Source of the DNA: Bacillus sp. KH172YL63
GTDB taxonomy: Bacteria > Bacillota > Bacilli > Bacillales > Bacillaceae_B
NCBI RefSeq assembly: GCF_011398925.1
Contig: NZ_AP022842.1
Location: 1,972,001-2,036,000 of the forward strand
Direction of reading: 5' to 3'
DNA length: 64,000 nucleotides
Shown: one piece after another, positions 61,454-64,000 of the stretch
Layout: each line of letters begins with the position of its first letter
Numbering within the stretch: the first letter of the stretch is position 1
Translations under genes and position numbers: made by a program
Notes under the pieces: generated by a model
The model's database searches: none
The model's input: the letters and a program-made list of their open reading frames with translations, nothing else
What the model was told of the DNA's origin: nothing

Positions 61454-61810
61454 TTACTTAAAAGAAAGAAAATATACGGTCACAAATATTAAAATGATGA
61501 TTGCGACGCCTGCCATCACTTTGATGAATGCATCTGATGAGGTGAATGTCTGCGTATTGATGTGCTTCCTCGTACGGTAATAATTGACGGTCGCCCCTCC
61601 AATGATCAGGAGGCCGATGATAATTGACACAGCGCTGATGATGATGGCGATGCGGTCTTGCAGAGGGCTTCCCTGCAGGGAATTATAATGAAGGCTCGTA
61701 GTAAGAAACCCGATCCCAATCATGGCAATCGCTGTCCTGATCCATGCCAGGAAGGTTCGTTCATTTGCCAGATGCTGTTGTATATACTTAGACTCTGGTG
61801 TTTCTTCCAT
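61454..61810 (-). CDS. DUF202 (YidH-like) membrane protein
   Basis: A 118-residue protein with three transmembrane segments; the N-terminal LANERTFLAWIRTAIAMIGIGF is the hallmark of the YidH/DUF202 family. TGAGAGGACG precedes the ATG. Function unknown; families like it are found in many bacteria and yeast vacuoles. Confidence 0.85.
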   Translation of the reverse strand: MEETPESKYIQQHLANERTFLAWIRTAIAMIGIGFLTTSLHYNSLQGSPLQDRIAIIISAVSIIIGLLIIGGATVNYYRTRKHINTQTFTSSDAFIKVMAGVAIIILIFVTVYFLSFK

Positions 61811-61835
61811 GAAATATCACGTCCTCTCAATCCAT

Positions 61836-61868
61836 AAAACGATCCCGAAAAGGCATTCGGGATCGTTT
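61836..61868. terminator. Terminator after the rhodanese-dioxygenase gene
   Basis: A 14-bp perfect stem (AAAACGATCCCGAA at 61836-61849 with 61855-61868) around a 5-nt loop, with T residues on both sides. Confidence 0.9.
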
Positions 61869-61894
61869 TGTCTTTCTATCAGAAAACGACAGGA

Positions 61895-63022
61895 TTAACG
61901 TACGGCACAGCGATTCGGACCTGTCTCCATCTCGCGTTTTTCATCGTCATCCGGTTTCATTTTACCCATATTGGTTTCCCGGATCTTTTCATAGCTATTC
62001 GGCTGAGGAGGGAGATTTTCAGTGACAGTCTTTCTGAACTCTTTCTCATCCTCGATATTCAACCCATGATTTTCTTTATAAAGAGCATTCAATGATTGTG
62101 ACACCGAACCGTCTTCATTCATTTCATCAATCGTCATGAAGTGTGCCGGCAGGACAATCAGGTCATTTTCAAGATTTTTGTAACGTGAATATAGCGTTTG
62201 TCTTAAATCGCCGACCCAATCTTCGGCCTTACCTGCTAAATCCGGTCTTCCGATGGAATCAATAAACAGGATATCGCCTGTTAACAGGTAATGCTCATTT
62301 ACAATAAATGATGTGCTTCCGATTGTATGACCGGGTGAATAGACCGCTTCGATCTTCGAGTCGCCCACTTCTACCACGGTATTGTCTTCAAGTGCAGTAA
62401 AATCGAATTGAACCTCTTCCGCATCTTTCGGCGGTAAATAATAAGGTGCCTGATATTCCTCGCTTAATTGGCGGCCGCCAGAAATATGATCGGCATGCAG
62501 ATGGGTATCAAGAACTGCTTTGACTTTCAGACCTTTCTCCTGGATAAAGGTTTTATAAGGTTCCAATAAACGGGCTGCATCGATGAATGCCACTTCTCCA
62601 TCCGACACAATTGCATAGGATAGGCATCCCTTGCCGATCCGTACAAATTGGTATACTTCTCCATGTGGAATGTCCCCGATTTTAATGGGTTCGAGATGCT
62701 CACTCCAGGCTTGCATTCCGCCTTCCACTGAGTAAATGTTGTCCATCCCTGCTTCAATCAGCATGTTTGCAGTCTTCGTTGAAGAATTTCCCTTGGCACA
62801 TATGACATAAATCGGTTCACCTTGCGGGAGGGTGTTTTTAACCGATTCAAGATTTTCTTTCAGCTCGTTAAAAGGTTTGTTGATGATGGTAACGTTGTTT
62901 CCTTCCACCTTCCAATCATCAAAAGCATCTTTTGGACGGACGTCGAGAATGAACATTTTATCCCCGTTAATGATTTTTTTAGTGAGCTCGCTTGCTGATA
63001 ATTGTTTGATTGTCATCGTCAT
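61895..63022 (-). CDS. Rhodanese/metallo-beta-lactamase fusion (persulfide dioxygenase type)
   Basis: A 375-residue protein. An N-terminal rhodanese domain (about 1-110) has its active-site cysteine in [11 protein letters not shown] (Cys75); the C-terminal part (about 115-345) is a metallo-beta-lactamase fold with THLHADH (174-179) and [14 protein letters not shown], the ETHE1-type iron-binding pattern. ETHE1-like enzymes oxidise glutathione or other persulfides to sulfite. The domain order is the reverse of S. aureus CstB, where the dioxygenase comes first. ATG at 63022 has GGGAGGAG 8 nt upstream; one two codons earlier is only 2 nt away. A weaker copy of the persulfide-type operator lies just upstream. 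Confidence 0.88.
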   Translation of the reverse strand: MTMTIKQLSASELTKKIINGDKMFILDVRPKDAFDDWKVEGNNVTIINKPFNELKENLESVKNTLPQGEPIYVICAKGNSSTKTANMLIEAGMDNIYSVEGGMQAWSEHLEPIKIGDIPHGEVYQFVRIGKGCLSYAIVSDGEVAFIDAARLLEPYKTFIQEKGLKVKAVLDTHLHADHISGGRQLSEEYQAPYYLPPKDAEEVQFDFTALEDNTVVEVGDSKIEAVYSPGHTIGSTSFIVNEHYLLTGDILFIDSIGRPDLAGKAEDWVGDLRQTLYSRYKNLENDLIVLPAHFMTIDEMNEDGSVSQSLNALYKENHGLNIEDEKEFRKTVTENLPPQPNSYEKIRETNMGKMKPDDDEKREMETGPNRCAVR

Positions 63023-63087
63023 AATCATAACTCCTCCCTCAAAATTATTTTTCCTCAATAGTCATACATTATCCTTTAAATGATTCT

Positions 63088-63107
63088 TTAAACCTGTATG
63101 GGTATAT
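63088..63107 (-). promoter_or_regulatory. Weaker CstR-type operator before the fusion gene
   Basis: TTAAACC-TGTAT-GGGTATAT has the same gap and right half-site as the sites at 46.1 and 63.9 kb, but no consensus -35/-10 surrounds it. It may modulate an internal promoter or be a relic. Confidence 0.45.
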
Positions 63108-63121
63108 AAAATTTCGTCAGT

Positions 63122-63418
63122 CTATTCCATTTTCCCTTCCCATACAGACATTCCACCTTGCATATTGGTGACTGAAAACCCTTGATAATCAAGAAACTTG
63201 ACTGCCTGGCTGCTTCTGCCGCCAGATTGACAGACTACGATATAATCTGTTCTTTTGTTCAATTCATTCATTCGGAATTCAAGTAATCCAAGTGGAATGT
63301 TTACACTTCCCGGGATTTTTCCGGTTTTCACTTCTGCCACTTCACGGACATCGATGATATTCAGCGTTTCCCCTGATTCCAGTCGCTTTTTCACTTCACT
63401 TGCCAATATGGTCTTCAT
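63122..63418 (-). CDS. Single-domain rhodanese
   Basis: A 98-residue sulfane-sulfur transferase (IIDVREVAEV, GSVNIPLG, active-site CQSGGR with Cys63). It closely resembles the 99-residue rhodanese at 45774. GGGGAG precedes the ATG. It lies 31 nt after the membrane-anchored rhodanese and shares its promoter. Confidence 0.9.
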   Translation of the reverse strand: MKTILASEVKKRLESGETLNIIDVREVAEVKTGKIPGSVNIPLGLLEFRMNELNKRTDYIVVCQSGGRSSQAVKFLDYQGFSVTNMQGGMSVWEGKME

Positions 63419-63448
63419 TTGTTTCTCCCCTTTTTCATGCGGATTGGT

Positions 63449-63814
63449 TTATATTAAATTCCAGGCGTTCATCCCGCCGCGTACATTCGTGACCGAGGTG
63501 AACCCTTTTTGTTTTAAGATTTTACATGCATTTGCGCTTCTCATCCCGCTCTGACAAATGACCACCACTTCTTTTTCTTTCGATAGTTGGTCCGTTTGCT
63601 TGTGGAGGGATTGTAACGGCATATTTTTAAATGTTTTGATATGCTTGTTTTTATATTCCCCTGGTGTTCTCACGTCGATAAATTGCTTGCTCCGATCGTT
63701 GAGCATCCCTTTTAGTTCACCCGTGGATATTTGATTGATGCCTTTCCCGTTTTTTTTCACCATCATATAAAGCATAATAAGTACGGCAAGAATGATTAAT
63801 CCTAAGAATTCCAT
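63449..63814 (-). CDS. Membrane-anchored rhodanese
   Basis: A 121-residue protein with one N-terminal transmembrane helix (GLIILAVLIMLYMMV) and a rhodanese domain whose active site is ICQSGMRS (Cys88). AGAGGTG stands ahead of the ATG at 63814. The reading frame is open further upstream, but it contains the promoter and operator. It is the first gene of the sulfane-sulfur operon. Confidence 0.88.
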   Translation of the reverse strand: MEFLGLIILAVLIMLYMMVKKNGKGINQISTGELKGMLNDRSKQFIDVRTPGEYKNKHIKTFKNMPLQSLHKQTDQLSKEKEVVVICQSGMRSANACKILKQKGFTSVTNVRGGMNAWNLI

Positions 63815-63866
63815 GTGTTGCACCTCTTCTTCTTTATTTTGGGCTATGCGCCTCATGTCTATATGT

Positions 63867-63895
63867 ATTATATACCCCATTGGGTATAATGTCAA
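63867..63895 (-). promoter_or_regulatory. Consensus promoter with CstR-type operator before the sulfane-sulfur genes
   Basis: On the minus strand TTGACA (63895-63890), a 17-nt spacer and TATAAT (63872-63867), the full sigma-A consensus. The palindrome ATTATACCC-CATT-GGGTATAAT (9-bp perfect arms) fills the spacer, so a bound repressor would block RNA polymerase. Beyond 63896 the window holds no identifiable gene. Confidence 0.85.
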
Positions 63896-64000
63896 ACAGC
63901 ACTTTTAGGTGATTGTATGCTTTCGTTTGCTCTGCTGGGGTTCGTTGCATCACCATCAAATTGAAGGTCGTCGGTTCCATGCCGCAGGAACAGAAATATA

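Overview
The window looks like the chromosome of a low-GC, spore-forming Firmicute of the Bacillaceae (a Bacillus or Rossellomorea-like organism). The basis is strong AGGAGG-type ribosome sites with ATG, GTG and TTG starts, consensus sigma-A promoters, many Rho-independent terminators, an S-box (SAM) and a THI-box (TPP) riboswitch, a 6S RNA, and proteins that closely resemble Bacillus subtilis ParE/ParC, AlsT, DesK/DesR, CysH, TenA/TenI, YkoEDC and YlbC. The identifications come from reading the sequence and from remembered families; no database search was run.

Layout. 0.2-7 kb: a CoA-binding protein, the topoisomerase IV pair parE-parC and the amino-acid symporter alsT. 7-9.8 kb: a secreted calcium-motif protein, a staygreen-family protein, a VOC protein and a zinc-ribbon protein. 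9.8-10.6 kb: 0.85 kb without an intact gene, with nested inverted repeats. 10.7-16.9 kb: one 2071-residue gene on the minus strand, built from 18 tandem carboxypeptidase-regulatory-like domains, without a signal peptide and with a sigma-K-like -10 element upstream. 17-27 kb: an acyl-CoA synthetase, then an S-box-led sulfate assimilation run (yezD, cysH, cysP, sat, cysC, sulfite reductase, DUF3906, and the three siroheme genes). 27-28 kb: two MaoC-type dehydratase genes. 28-36 kb: a ten-gene thiamin operon under a TPP riboswitch (tenA, ykoE, ykoD, ykoC, tenI, thiO, thiS, thiG, thiF, thiE).

36-38 kb: the DesK/DesR two-component system without a desaturase beside it, then a small ribbon-helix-helix protein behind an 11-bp inverted repeat. 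38-54 kb: mostly single housekeeping or unknown genes (exoA, a DEAD-box helicase, DsrE plus rhodanese, AIM24, speD, a CAP protein, a FrnE-like oxidoreductase, a SUV3-like helicase). 54-59 kb: small genes, two copies of a palindromic repeat, a 6S RNA with a second candidate small RNA beside it, ppiB, a holin-like protein and an IS4-family element with a broken transposase that has split one repeat copy. 59-64 kb: a DJ-1 protein, a beta-hydroxyacid dehydrogenase, small membrane proteins and a sulfane-sulfur cluster (two rhodaneses and a rhodanese/persulfide-dioxygenase fusion).

How the genes work together. Siroheme made by the SUMT/SirC/SirB genes serves the sulfite reductase in the same run, so sulfate uptake through to sulfide is encoded together under SAM control. 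The thiamin operon combines pyrimidine uptake and salvage (YkoEDC, TenA) with thiazole synthesis (ThiO/S/G/F, TenI) and coupling (ThiE). At 46.1 and 63.9 kb a TATACC-N5-GGGTATA palindrome fills the spacer of a TTGACA-17-TAT(A/C)AT promoter, and a weaker copy lies upstream of the fusion gene. This suggests one persulfide-responsive CsoR/CstR-type regulon whose regulator is outside the window.

Most unusual features: the giant repeat protein, the helix-phased 20-21 bp repeat array at 39.4 kb, the shared persulfide-type operators, the two neighbouring RNA genes near 56 kb, and the hairpin between yezD and cysH.
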